Of a stretch of DNA of 64,000 nt, positions 54,081-64,000 are shown one piece after another (position 1 is the first letter of the stretch; every line of letters starts with the position of its first letter). Source of the stretch: Trichobilharzia regenti (lineage: Eukaryota; Platyhelminthes; Trematoda; Strigeidida; Schistosomatidae); assembly GCA_944472135.2 (NCBI GenBank), contig OX235263.1, forward strand, positions 16,289,517 through 16,353,516. The letters run 5' to 3'. A program made the position numbers and the translations under genes. The notes beneath the pieces are model-generated. The model searched no databases, had not been told where the DNA came from, and worked only from the letters and a program-made list of their open reading frames with translations.

Positions 54081-54635
54081 AAAAAAAAATACGTACAGTT
54101 ATGTGTTATCACTGGAGGAGATAATTTTTCTCAGTTATAAGTGAATGTCATGGTGGAGAGGCGTGTTGAACGAACTTTCTGAAATAGATTTGACTGCAAC
54201 GATTTTATGTCAAGTGTCTCATCTGATCTTGGCAATCGAAGATAAAAAAAGTTAGCATTTTTCAGGACTGAGTGAATATCAACCTTTTTGCCCCTGTATG
54301 TAACTCAAAAGTGTGTGACTTAACGACTCCATTACTATGAGATATACAATTACCTGTCACATATGTACTTTCTGATGTTGGATTACAATGCCATTTGTAT
54401 AACCTGCGTATGAAAAAAGGCGATTCGACCAATAAACATTTGGGTGGCAGTAGATTTGAACCAGAGTTCTAGCTGTTACAGATGCTGAGCTCACTCAGGT
54501 GAGCTATGTGACTCAAAGGCTTAATAGCTTATTATATCAGTAAAATCGTTTCAGACAGTGGAAGCTATCAGACTCTTTCGATGTTTTATACTTAGTTCTC
54601 GAAAAGCTGTAGAGAAGCACACAATGTTTTCTTTC
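54081..54635 (-). repeat. Region with a tRNA-like SINE fragment
   Basis: On the minus strand 54400-54540 shows a tRNA-like order: CACATAGCTCACCTGAGTGA (A-box-like) and CTCTGGTTCAAATCTACTGC (B-box-like). It resembles SINE-C heads only loosely. Nothing else in this stretch is recognisable. Confidence 0.45.
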
Positions 54636-55710
54636 ATCATCGAACAAAGCATGGAATGGCAATCAAACCTCCACCTTAACTTTATAGACTCTGAGAAGGC
54701 CTTCGACAGACAGCGTTGACCGCGAAGTATTTTGGAAACTACTCGAGTACCACGGCGTGCAGCGCCCAAATATTCATCAACCGAATTCAACAGCTGTACG
54801 ACAACGGCGGCACATGTCAAGTGATCCACAAAAGAAAACTCAGTGAGGCCTTTGGAGTAAACACAGTAGTAAGACAAGCCTGCTTGCCTATTATCATCCA
54901 TGATATTCCTAATTGTGGTGGACTGACTGGATTATTCGTCAGACAGTGGAAAAAGAGAAGACAGGATATCCACGACCGACCGACGTGAAGAAACTATAAG
55001 ACCTGGATTTCGCACGTGGATGATTTATGTTTGATATGACACTAAATCTAAGACTTACAAGCGAAAAACCGACCGACAAACTGGTCGAAGAAGCAGCCGG
55101 CGAAGACAGGACTCCAAGTGAACATAGACAAGATGGAGGTTACGAAAATAACGAACGAACCAACCAACCAACCACAAAAGCAACAGCACTAACATTCAGC
55201 GCCAATCACTATCAACGGGAGGGATTTGAAAGAGGTTACTTCATTCATTCACTAATCTAACACACAGCCTTGTCTCAACTACAGGCAGCTGGAACGGACG
55301 AGGATGTCAAATCGAGCGAGAATCGGGAAGGTGAGAAACACATTCATCAACCTGAAACCAATCTAATCTGGAAATTTTCATCACTCAGCATCGACAATAA
55401 ATTTCAGTCAGATTTTCAATACAAACGTCAGGTCAATCAGTTCAGCTATACGGATCAGAAGGTTGGCAGGCGGGTCACAAAGAATATTTCCAATAGGCTA
55501 TTGCAGACCAGACCTTTATCAACAGCTGTCTTCGCTGTATACTGAAGATCAAATGGCCGGGCCGGAAAGAATGACTCACATGAAACAAGAAACTATGGGA
55601 ACAAACAAAATAAGAAGCAATCGTCCAACAAATATGCAGGACACTCGCTGAGGAGGCCGCTGGGTGACATCGCGCGCTCGTCAGCCCATTGCTCGAGTGG
55701 AACAATAACA
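54636..55710 (+). mobile_element. RTE-1 fragment (RT core to 3' end)
   Basis: It starts at the block IEQSMEWQSNLHLNFID, followed by EKAFDRQR, INRIQQLYDNGGTCQVIHKR, LSEAFGVNTVVRQACL, then DDLCLI, QVNIDKMEVTKITNEPTNQ, YLGSIVSTT-like decayed sequence and the C-terminal region ending HCSSGTI. It is a decayed copy with frameshifts about every 100-200 bases. Confidence 0.8.
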
Positions 55711-55780
55711 TAAATAATACAATAATTTCGAATAGCAGAACATATTACTTTAAGATGCTTCTAGTGAGAAATAAATTGAT

Positions 55781-56113
55781 ATGCTCCCACTGCCCAACAC
55801 GATATATATGAAAATCCAAGGTATCTATTATATTCCAACAGAGACCATGCACTGGTATAAAACACCAACCGATGGCTTCACTGACTTCAGCACTAAATGG
55901 CTACGGTTCGAAATCCATAAGAAGATGTTCCCTCCCCTCCCCCCAGAAGTTATGCATAAGAAAGGCTCACAATTCGCAACAGGCATGAAACCTATGTCAA
56001 AGGTTCAAGACAATTGCTTTTACCGGACACATATCGATTTTGGAGTGCACCACAATAACCAACCACCTAACTTGTCTGAAGAAAGTGAGTCAGAACTTAT
56101 AATTAACAGGTAG
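55781..56113 (+). CDS. Hypothetical 110-residue protein, unrelated to the surrounding retroelements
   Basis: The frame starts at an ATG and encodes MLPLPNTIYMKIQGIYYIP, a Trp/Tyr-rich centre (MHWYKTPTDGFTDF, WLRFEIHKKMFPPLPPEV), then GSQFATGMKPM, CFYRTHIDFGVHHNNQPPN and an acidic tail ending SELIINR. It has no signal peptide or membrane segment. It shows no RT, endonuclease or GIY-YIG motif and no match to other copies in the window. The composition is that of a real soluble protein. It could be a single-exon gene nested in the TATDN3-like intron, one exon of another gene, or a retrocopy. Confidence 0.5.
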   Translation: MLPLPNTIYMKIQGIYYIPTETMHWYKTPTDGFTDFSTKWLRFEIHKKMFPPLPPEVMHKKGSQFATGMKPMSKVQDNCFYRTHIDFGVHHNNQPPNLSEESESELIINR

Positions 56114-56239
56114 ATGCATGGCAATGTTTACAATGTCTAGTGAACGGCCATTATAGGATGTATAAGAATATTTTCCGCTGATAAGTTTATTGACAAAACT
56201 GAACAAAGGGAGTTGATATACGACGAGATTAGAAATAGT

Positions 56240-56650
56240 ACACACTACACATAACCAATGGAAATCATACTCACATCACCATGTGCTTGCTTTCACTGGC
56301 TCCATACTAAATATCAAATAATCTATGAGAAAGAAAGAATACGCAACAAGAAACTCGAGGAACGAACCAATCAAGAACCTGCTAATCAAACAAATATGAT
56401 GAAGAGAATAGACATGGATTGGGTACACGTCGATAAAACCATAGAATGACATCGTACGTCACGCAGGCTCTCGATTGAGGTCAGGATGGAAAACATCTGA
56501 CTGAGCAATAGTTCATAGGTGGCCCTGAGAAAATCGTGCAAGCAGAAGATGAGAGCTCGTGGGCAATCTTGTAGCCAGAAAAAGAGGATGACAGAGAAGA
56601 CGACAAAGTCGAGATGTGTTAAAGCCTTATATTCTACTCGATAAAAATAT
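56240..56650 (+). mobile_element. RTE-1b 3' end fragment
   Basis: It reads KLEERTNQEPANQTNMMKRI and DMDWVHVDKTIE, then decayed C-terminal sequence and the tail AAAGCCTTATATTCTACTCG. The residues line up with the region QEPIAxQxCRRKWRWIGHSL of RTE-1. The ORFs on either strand here are parts or shadows of it. Confidence 0.65.
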
Positions 56651-56849
56651 TGATTATAATCACAAAAATATGAGACATTCGTTGTTTCCTGATGCGAAAT
56701 TAGTGGCATTTGTATAATATTTGGGAATCACATACATACGTGGTTATAATCACGCTAGTGAATATAAATCTAAGTGAATCAAATTTGCGGTCAAAAGTTA
56801 AAAGTTTTAACTCAAATAGATATGATAAAGAAAATGTGTAGCTCAGGCG

Positions 56850-58370
56850 GTTGATTTTGATGTGGTTGTGTTCTCTGAGCTGGACTGTTAATTTCCGAAG
56901 CTTTCATCGCCCTACTACACGAAATCTTCAGTTCATACTTCAATTCGTTGAAGTGAGATTTTAGATTTCTCCACGAGTTTATTAGTCATCTCTCCTAGTG
57001 GGTGACCTTGAAAGTGATTGGTTGTTTTTGTGTATTTTCATACCCTCTAGCCTACTCGTGGTTTCGGAAGTGATTGTTTCTTTGACTTGAAGCTTCACCC
57101 TTTATGTGTGAGGTTTCTTGCTTATCAGTTGATAAATTTTGTCTATCTCGATGTGTGTATTGATTGATGATTCACTGGAATACCAGGCGGGCTTCTAAAA
57201 ACTCTCTAGCATTCTTGTTGTTTCCTCTGTCTAATATTTGAACGTTGGTTGTCCCAGTCGAATTGATGTCCGTGGTTGTAGTTAGGCATAAGATGGAATA
57301 CATTAACCCATGCCTAACAACGTTCTTCCAATTCAACGGTTAAATATAACAACAAGTTAAAGGGACATGTATGGGATCGCCAATATCAGGTCTGATTGGA
57401 GAAGCAGTGATGCAAAGACGCGAAAACATAATCCTATCAACGATCGAACCGAAAATTCGGATATGTCACGTAGATGACAGATTTGTAATAATCATAAGAA
57501 ACGAGTTAGATACAACGCACAACTTAATAAACAACGTCTTCATAGACATCAAATTCACAAGAGAAGAGGAATCCGAGAACAAAATCACACTTTTCGACGT
57601 CTTAGTCAAGCGAACAACCACAGCGGAATTAGAGGTTGAAGTTTATAGAAAATTTATTCACATAGACCAAATACTCAATACCAACTACAGCAACAATCCA
57701 ATAATACACAAAAAGAATTGCATACAAACAGTATTCAAAAGGGCAAGGACTCATTGCGACACCCCACCTTAAGGAAAATTGAAGAAAGATACCTCACGGA
57801 GGTCTTCCAATAGAATGGATATCCACTGAATTTTATCGAAAGACATATACTCCTAAGCCAACGTATCAAATCAAAAGCCCCGAGGAAAGCACAGAAATGA
57901 TCGCCCTACTATATACATAAGACATCTCAGAAATCCCTCAAGAAGCTTCAAATCTTCAGGAATCGACGTCGTACACAAACCAACAAAATCACTTCACTCA
58001 GTTGGCTCTATGTCAACCAAAAGACTCAACAACGAAAGAAGATAAAACCAACATCATCTACAAAATAAATTGTTACAACTGCGAAAAACACTACATTGGC
58101 CAGGGTGGACGTTCTCTTCGTCTTCATATCCACGAACATAAGTTAGCCATCAAAAGACATGACATCCAGTCCATCATTGATATCACTGCATACAGACAAC
58201 AACGGACGTCATTTCGACTGGGCTAACCAACGTTCAAATATTAGGCAGAGGAAACAACAAGAAAGCTAGAGAATTTTGAGAGGCTCGCCTGGTATTCCAG
58301 TGAATCATCAATCAATAGATACATCGAGATAGACAAAATTTATCAACCGATAAGAAGGAATTGGAGAAAG
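56850..58370. mobile_element. PLE-B copy: inverted terminal part plus plus-strand coding part
   Basis: The left arm (56850-57285) reads the PLE-B 3' region on the minus strand (GATGTGGTTGTGTTCTCTGA, GATAAATTTTGTCTATCTCG). After a short junction (57286-57360) the plus strand carries RT and GIY-YIG coding sequence, then the same 3' region in direct sense up to AAATTTATCAACCGATAAG (58358), where it is truncated. Confidence 0.82.
57371..58226 (+). pseudogene. PLE-B RT C-terminus and GIY-YIG endonuclease
   Basis: The first frame (57371-57772) reads MGSPISGLIGEAVMQRRE, CHVDDRFVII (the YVDD box with Tyr changed to His), TREEESENKITLFDVLVKR and VYRKFIHIDQILNTN. The second (58002-58226) reads LCQPKDSTTKEDKTNIIYKI, NCYNCEKHYIGQGGRSLRLH and EHKLAIKRHDI, a GIY-YIG domain. 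Frameshifts near 57770 and 57900 separate them. The order RT then nuclease is the normal PLE order. Confidence 0.88.
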
Positions 58371-58636
58371 TTATAAGAACAAAGCATTGAAATAAGGCAA
58401 CATAGAATCAACATTTCTTTTACAAAAGACCAGATATAGCAAGGAAATGCAAACGTTATAGAAAACAAACTGATTTGAAAGTGGTTTTAAAGTGAATATA
58501 TATATCAGGATTGAGGTAGTTGAACGGATTTCATTAGTTCAACGCTGCTTTATGTATTATGTATGGCATTGTCATATCGTCGGTGACAGTAAGTGTTATT
58601 ATGTTTTACCAGTGCGAGTTGTTTTTTTCATTTAAG

Positions 58637-58714
58637 AAACAAGAATTGGTCAAGGCTCTACCACTGGATCGCATTTTAATCGAGACAGATTCACCCATTC
58701 TGTGCCTAGAAGAG
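58637..58714 (+). CDS. TATDN3-like: TATDN3-like exon with ETDSP motif
   Basis: This 78-base phase-0 exon lies between TTTAAG and GTGAGT. It encodes KQELVKALPLDRILIETDSP and six more residues ending LEE. ETDSP holds the conserved C-terminal catalytic Asp of TatD proteins. In animal TATDN3 roughly 45 further residues follow. No matching exon was recognised between 58715 and 64000, so the last exon is probably beyond the window. Confidence 0.96.
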
Positions 58715-58951
58715 GTGAGTTAATTATTATATATAAATTTTTTAAGAAATGATATCCGGTGATGGAACTGAATCAAATATGTGAATACATGAAATATTAA
58801 TAATACGAAATGCAATTAAAATGTTTTTGATTATAATCATGGTTGAATGTCAAGTGGGACAATAATTAATGTCATATATAAAATAATACATGAGGTGTAT
58901 AACTGTTGGAAAGGGGTGCATACTTATATGGCTAGTAGGCTAATATAAAGC

Positions 58952-59170
58952 GTGCGTCGGTGGCACAGCGGTTAGCATGCTCACCGACCATGCACATGTA
59001 CCAGGGTTCAATCCCCGACCGACGCACTCCTTTACCCCGCTAAGCCAGAAATAATTCTGGTAAAGAGGAAAGATTGGTCATGAGGCTAGCGACCCCATCC
59101 TGTAAAAGTAAACGCTGCTACAGAAACTTCAAGCCACTAGCTTGTTCCACTGGGAACGTGAAGGAAAAAT
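58952..59170 (+). mobile_element. SINE-A copy with an intact tRNA-like head
   Basis: GCGTCGG at the start pairs with CCGACGC 70 bases later, giving a complete 7-base acceptor stem. The A box reads GGTGGCACAGCGGTTAGC and the B box AGGGTTCAATCCCCG. The body has TAATTCTGGTAAAGAGGAAA, TCATGAGGCTAGCGACCCC and CATCCTGTAAAA. The tail has TTCCACTGGGAACGTGAAGG and lacks the hairpin repeat seen in other copies. It is the best-preserved SINE-A here. Bases 58715-58951 hold only intron sequence. Confidence 0.85.
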
Positions 59171-59209
59171 TATTTATTATTATTTTATACGAAGGTCTTG
59201 CTTAAATTC

Positions 59210-59870
59210 ATGAATTACCAAGGCCTTCATTGTCTTTAAAAAGTCTATAACGATTAAGAAGCGGCAAATTAGCATGGATTCGATAGACGATCTGAAAATT
59301 ATAGTCAGGATTGGTACAGTGACAAGAGTTGATAAGGTGTTCTAGAATAGAGCTTTGGACATCATTCCTTTCTCCCTTGTAAAACTATGCCGGAATATGT
59401 TCTCATATTCAAGTGGAAAGCTTTATCTGATGACGACCAGTCTACCTTGCTCCACAACAGCAGGTTAACTAATAGATACACATGGAGATAGTTAAACGAA
59501 GGAGATTATGTTTTACAGAGATGGAAAACAATTTGCAGCTGGTGAACGTCGATTGTAATCTTTGCACCACAGAACTTCTTACTTAGTGATTGAGAGGGAT
59601 GGTTTTTGAGCACATCTAAAGCTTGGTCAACTTTAAATTCCAAATTCATGAATAAGGCTTTCATTGGAAGTGATTAAGTCAATGACCACCTTTGACTGCT
59701 TATCTTTCGTGTTTCTGCCAAGAAATTGGTTCGCGTAACCGTTTCCTGAGAGCGCTGCTTTTAGGAAGGCAAGTTCTGAGTCAGTGCAACTAGAACTACA
59801 AATGCTTTCATATCCTTAAATAGAGAAAATAAGTTAGGTTCCTTTCCGTGAAGACAGGTAGGTGTCTATC
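59210..59870 (-). mobile_element. PLE C-terminal fragment
   Basis: The minus strand reads SILEHLINSCHCTNPDYNFQ and IVYRIHANLPLLNRYRLF, matching the C-terminal PLE block after GIY-YIG. Upstream (in minus sense) the nuclease region is decayed, with pieces such as CIY.LTCCCGAR. No RT motif is seen. An ATT repeat lies just beyond (59892-59917). Confidence 0.7.
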
Positions 59871-59929
59871 TTGGTTGAACATATAAGGGTTACTATTATT
59901 ATTATTATTATTATTACTGTTGTTCCTGT

Positions 59930-60330
59930 TAGCAAACGAGAGGAATACACATAGCACACTTCAATTCCACCTTGTTCGTGCAGCCTTCTGTTGCTGTCTC
60001 CAAGATTGACTACTGTATAGTCTCACCACCTCGATGTTACACTCAGACTCAATGGTTCGAGAACATTAACAAGCTTGGTAAGACAGGGGGGGAAATTAAT
60101 TGCATAAAAAGCTCGATCTTGTCACACTTGGTCGCTGCTGGACATCATATCGATGTCAACACAGCTTTCAGGGTTATATATAGAATTCCGAAGTCGTTAT
60201 CACGTGAAGTTTGCTTATGTCTCCTACACATAGCTGTAGCTGTTGCAATAAGATCGACTAAACCGGAACTTTGTATCCAAAAAGAACACGTGCAGACGCT
60301 GTTCCTACTGTGGCCAAACTTGGACTGATG
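59930..60330 (+). mobile_element. PLE C-terminal fragment, opposite orientation
   Basis: The plus frame reads SILSHLVAAGHHIDVNTAF, RVIYRIPKSLSREV, LHIAVAVAIRSTKPELCIQK and EHVQTLFLLWPNLD before a stop. This is the PLE C-terminus. The first 40 codons of the ORF starting at 59972 are decayed. With the minus fragment at 59210-59870 it forms a diverging pair, though the two belong to different subfamilies. Confidence 0.72.
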
Positions 60331-61445
60331 ATTCTTCTTCTCACCAAGAGTGCTCTTTACCCTTAATTCTCTTATTTTTTTCCTTTGTTATTATTAAAAA
60401 TATTATTCATACAGTTATCATGATTATTCGCCATAGTTTATGTCCTGCATGCAAACATTCCCTGAATACTATCGAATTTTCTATTTATACTATCCGAACT
60501 TATTATTAGTGATATTATCTCTTTTCTCAATATATGCCTCCACCTGTTTCATTTCGCATATTCGTTATTTCATTATGAACCTCTCATTGCAGTTTTACTA
60601 TCTCCTGTTTAAGACAGACAACTTTATTCTAGCCACTCACTCACCTGACATGTTTTGTAACCTCGAAATGACCTGTCAATTTTCCTACTCCACACTCTAC
60701 AAATCTATTATGATTAATCACCACCATTGTCTCCAATTTCACCGAAATCTTTTGTAATCTATTTCAGCCCAGGGCACGTTTGTCAGATAAATACGACTAT
60801 TTATTTTGACACCCCATAACTGCTAATCTGATATTCTACGTTAAAAATGTATCCGCCGCATAACTGGCCTTTATTGTAACCACAGTAAATATTATATTTT
60901 ATAATTGTAAGAACCTGAAGAAAAGAAATTATTGAAAAGAACATTCTTCGTTCATATTGACTTTTAATTCATGATATGAGAATATTTCACAGTATCAAAT
61001 CTTATAACTCGCATGAGACAAGAGATACTGTGCGATAAAGAAAGCACTAGGTCTGAAACTTATAACTTATTAAATAGTCAGTAGAACAACTGGATCTCGT
61101 CTTTCCAATTCATGTCATTTAAACGTACAACTTTTTCTTTCTTTCTTTTCCTTCTCTCTCTCTTTTTTTCTCTGTTATGTGCTTCTTTGTTTCTTTCTTC
61201 TGCTTACGCCAGTAAATATGCTAGAATCTACTCTTCTAACACCTTCATACACTCCGTTCAATTTGGGCTTTTCTACCGACATACCAATGTGTTGTTATCA
61301 TACTGAACTGAGATTTCCTTAATCTATGTAGAATTTTATTTATTGATAATGTACTAACTGGATGCAATACTGTATGTAGTGAAATACTGAGAATTCCATT
61401 CTGTATCACAAGTACTGTTTTGAAATAAAGCAAATTATTATTTTT
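60331..61445 (+). mobile_element. Mostly unassigned, ending in a CR1 3' terminus
   Basis: Bases 60331-60910 are AT-rich and may be PLE 3' region (a PLE-like CCTGAAGAAAAGAAATTATT lies at 60911-60930). From about 61340 the sequence matches CR1 3' ends: ACTGGATGCAATACTG, GAGAATTCCATTCTGTATCA and CAAGTACTGTTTTGAAATAA. The ORFs at 60440 and 61112 are low-complexity and unsupported. Confidence 0.55.
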
Positions 61446-61670
61446 AAAAAAAAGGTTCATTGGCGGAGTTCCCTCTGGCCGGCCACCCGATCTTCAGTAT
61501 GGAAAGAAAATAGCTGTTGACATAGGTCTACAGCAAACTGTTTCTGGACCATAAAGAAACAGTGACTGGCTTGAAATAAGTACTGAAAACCCGAGTATTG
61601 CTCATTATGCTTACTGAGGCAAGTTTACCTTTAAGATGTCACCTACTGAACAATACCGTCCCATTATACT
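61446..61670 (-). mobile_element. RTE-1 small fragment
   Basis: The plus strand shows CTGGCCGGCCACCCGATCTT, CAGTATGGA and AATAAGTACTGAAAACCCGA, the complement of the RTE-1 block around RTKIRILNTNVKSVLLYGS and LRSILKIRWPERIT. It is internally decayed and truncated on both sides. Bases 61671-61815 are unassigned. Confidence 0.65.
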
Positions 61671-61815
61671 TCACGTCGAATACTACATGCTAACATTTGA
61701 ATCTCTGTATTATACTAAATGGATAAGGAATAAAACTTATTAAGTCAAATTTGAAGTGAACTTTTAAATGCTTATTATCTATAAAGAATAAAAGTAAAAT
61801 TTAAATTTTGAAAAT

Positions 61816-62020
61816 TTGTAGGCCATGAACATGTTCCGAGGTTCGATTCCCAGCCGACGCCCTCCTTTGCCTTGGTAAGCCGGCAATAAGACTGGTAAAG
61901 AAGGAAATTTGGTCATAAGACCAGCAACCCCATCCTGTAAAAATAATCACCACTGCTACTGAAACGTCAAGCCTCTAGCTTGAAGCCTTGTGTTCCACTC
62001 GGAAGGTAAAGGAACTCTTA
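61816..62020 (+). mobile_element. SINE-A copy lacking its A box
   Basis: It starts in the B box (GAGGTTCGATTCCCAGCCGA) and continues with CGCCCTCCTTTGCCTTGGTA, AATAAGACTGGTAAAGAAGG, CCCATCCTGTAAAAATAATC and the tail TTGAAGCCTTGTGTTCCACT. The 5' part with the A box is missing, so it is 5'-truncated. Confidence 0.78.
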
Positions 62021-63009
62021 AAAAAAACTGAGCATTTCTAAACTTTCGCCTTTTAAACTACTAATAATATCTTCTTCGACTTTTAAAATAGAAGACTTTC
62101 AGCAAAGAGTCACTGTTTTCAGCGAAATCATTCCCAGCCTCTACAATCACAAATGTCAAATGTCAAATTTTCTTATCAACAGAAAGAATGTTTCCAAAGG
62201 TGTGCCATTAGAATTGTGAATTATTAGATAACAGTTACGTCGTGGCACAGAAAGCGTTAATCGGTTAGGAACTAAAATAAAATTAAATAAGTTGAGTCAG
62301 TGAGGGTAATTTATACGACGGGACTGAGTATGGCTCAACCAGCATTGAACGAGAGTCAAGTTAAGAACAGTCGTAATAACGAATAAAAATGTAATAAGCG
62401 GGAGAAAATGTTACAGGTAAAGACAGAGAAATTACTTTCTTGTATCAAGAAAGATTAGGTGAATTGTAAGTTCAGTGACTGAACAAATCCTGTTCTGTAT
62501 GCAGACTTAGGGAAATAACATGTGAATTGCCATAGCTTCTACGGCTTTATAAAGACAAGATAAGACCCCGGCAGCTCTATTGTAGAAGAGCTGATCAAGT
62601 CCGGACACTGAGAGAACCTACAGGCCAATTTCAAACTCACCTGTAGAATCCACAGTAATCTTGCTAAACAAGTATGAATAAATCTTCAAACCTTAGAGTT
62701 CCAGTCAATCCCATTAATTACATTGTAACGACAGAAGATAAGAGTCAGGCAGCACATCGTTTATTGACAGAATCAAGAGATATTTATAGATTTTTATGTA
62801 AATTATTATTAGCGTTATTGTTAGCAAAGAAGCACTGTCTTCTGATTGGTTGTTTTCATGCTGAAAGTTATTCTGTACCGCTTGTTACTGTTTCTCAGAA
62901 AGTTAGGCCATATATCTGCAAATGGTATTTTTTCACACGCTAACTCCGCTGTGACTGGCTGGTGAGTTCCTTGAGATTAAGCTTTGTTATTTTTTCTCTC
63001 GTAACCCCG

Positions 63010-63052
<43 letters not shown>

Positions 63053-63718
63053 GTATATCGATGTGATTGTAGAGCTTTAGAATGATTTCGTCCAAAGCAG
63101 TAACTCTTCTCCAAACGCCTTTTATGTAATGTTTGTTGTCTAATATACGATACGTGACTTACTGCAGTTTCTGGGTGTTAATCCCCGAATTATTTATTAT
63201 GTATTTATGGGTGTGGTAAAATTAAACATTGTCAGAACATTTTACCATCTTGGCTTAACACCTCAAGTGATATGTGAGTAAGTAAGCCTGTTGTTGAATG
63301 GAGCCATAAGACAAAAAAAGAGATTATGGGATTAGAAATCTGAAATGTGATCACATTTACTTTGAAATGAGAAGGCAAATCCTAACTCTAACATAAACTG
63401 ATAATATTTTTCTAAAAACTGGTGAGCAGCTTTTATGAAAATGGATTATCATTATTTTGTCTTTACTTGAGAGAACTCATATTCTAATTAAACCGTAGTC
63501 AGGTAAACACATTCCATAGGATTTTTTTCTTTCAAACATGATCTTATTCATATTAGATTTCATGGGTTATTGTCATCTGCTATTGATGGAATATTCATAA
63601 AACTCTTGAAACAATTTTCTGTCTGCTTTTGTTACTTTATAGGTCAGCTATTCTTTTTTTTAAATAGATTTTCTTGTTCTGTGACCTAGTATTTCAATTT
63701 TTTAATCTTGTCAGTGGA

Positions 63719-63755
<37 letters not shown>

Positions 63756-63899
63756 CATTAAGTATACATGCTGAGAATATAATAACACAATCAAGTAAAC
63801 TGTTAATATGAATTTTAATTAATTAATTTCATTTCATTTTAAGATTGATTGTCACTAATCGACTTCACTTACAGAACGCAATTATTATGATTATTATTG
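62021..63899. other. No gene recognised; two TA repeats
   Basis: TA repeats lie at 63012-63049 and 63722-63753. The stretch 62724-62960 (from TGTAACGACAGAAGATAAG) begins with TG and has an 89-codon frame; it might be part of an LTR element, but no second LTR, primer site or protein domain was found. No TATDN3-like last exon was recognised here. Confidence 0.45.
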
Positions 63900-64000
63900 T
63901 TTTCTTTAGTTCCTAGAGCAATCAGGAAAGTCATTGGAGATAGTAGGCAGCCAGCCAGCCAGCCAGCCTTCCTTGTCTCACTCCTATCTTCACTCCTTCG
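63900..64000 (-). mobile_element. RTE-1 fragment at window end
   Basis: The minus strand from the window end reads EGVKIGVRQG, matching the NTGVRQGCLLSP block of RTE-1 RT, then a GCTG repeat in place of the next residues, and sequence like SPMTFLIAL. The rest of the copy lies beyond 64000. Confidence 0.6.

Larger units (their letters stand above)
970..58714 (+). other. TATDN3-like: TATDN3-like TatD hydrolase gene (span of visible exons)
   Basis: This is the only clear host gene in the window. Seven exons splice in frame (phases 0,0,0,2,1,0,0) and give about 170 residues that follow the order of animal TATDN3: GVHP, GEIGLDF, NVHSRSA, MHAFDG, ETDSP. TatD proteins are TIM-barrel metal-dependent hydrolases, and TATDN3 is a putative deoxyribonuclease. 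Visible metal or active-site residues are Glu (GE), two His (VHSR, MHAF) and Asp (ETDSP). The N-terminal HxH exon and the C-terminal exon are not found here. The introns measure 25374, 40, 812, 18533, 3196 and 9279 bases and are filled mainly with retroelements. The join was made by reading the frames; no transcript was available. Confidence 0.93.

Noticed and set aside
62674..62943. Last TATDN3-like exon or an LTR-element gene
   Set aside because: The 89-codon frame does not match the TATDN3 C-terminus, and no LTR partner, primer site or gag/pol motif is present.

Overview
The window looks like nuclear DNA of a blood fluke (Schistosoma or a close trematode). It is AT-rich and packed with degraded non-LTR retrotransposons of the RTE and CR1 clades, Penelope-like elements (PLEs) and tRNA-derived SINEs. 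It also carries one SMalpha-type retroposon with a hammerhead ribozyme, which is characteristic of schistosomes. The species cannot be fixed from the sequence alone.

One host gene runs through almost the whole window on the + strand. Seven short exons (970-1015, 26390-26434, 26475-26537, 27350-27459, 45993-46048, 49245-49357, 58637-58714) join in a single open frame at consensus GT..AG splice sites. They encode the middle and C-terminal parts of a TatD-family metal-dependent hydrolase closest to TATDN3. The exons hold 511 coding bases in about 57.7 kb. The first exon (with the HxH motif) and the last are not seen and probably lie outside the window. The other ORFs longer than 60 codons are transposon coding sequence, shadows of it or low-complexity sequence, with one unexplained exception at 55781-56113.

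Layout: 1-26 kb is a giant intron holding a 3-kb RTE copy, several PLEs, SINEs, and a CR1 copy split by two PLE insertions that each have target-site duplications. 26.4-27.5 kb holds three clustered exons, two of them separated by a 40-base intron. 27.5-46 kb is a second giant intron with a foldback element, an RTE copy with an uninterrupted 665-codon reverse transcriptase frame, a CR1 copy with an uninterrupted 875-codon endonuclease plus reverse transcriptase frame, a SINE inserted in a SINE, and the SMalpha element inside a PLE. 46-58.7 kb holds the last three visible exons separated by RTE, CR1 and PLE pieces. 58.7-64 kb is a further intron with SINE, PLE, CR1 and RTE remnants.

A recurring theme is inverted-repeat architecture. 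Many PLE copies consist of a coding part flanked by two inverted copies of the element's own 3' region. Two ORF-less foldback elements have the same build: long arms, a short one-sided tail and an 11-12 base target duplication. Family labels used here (PLE-A to PLE-G, RTE-1, RTE-1b, RTE-2, SINE-A, -B, -C) are local to this annotation. Element ends without a target duplication are approximate.
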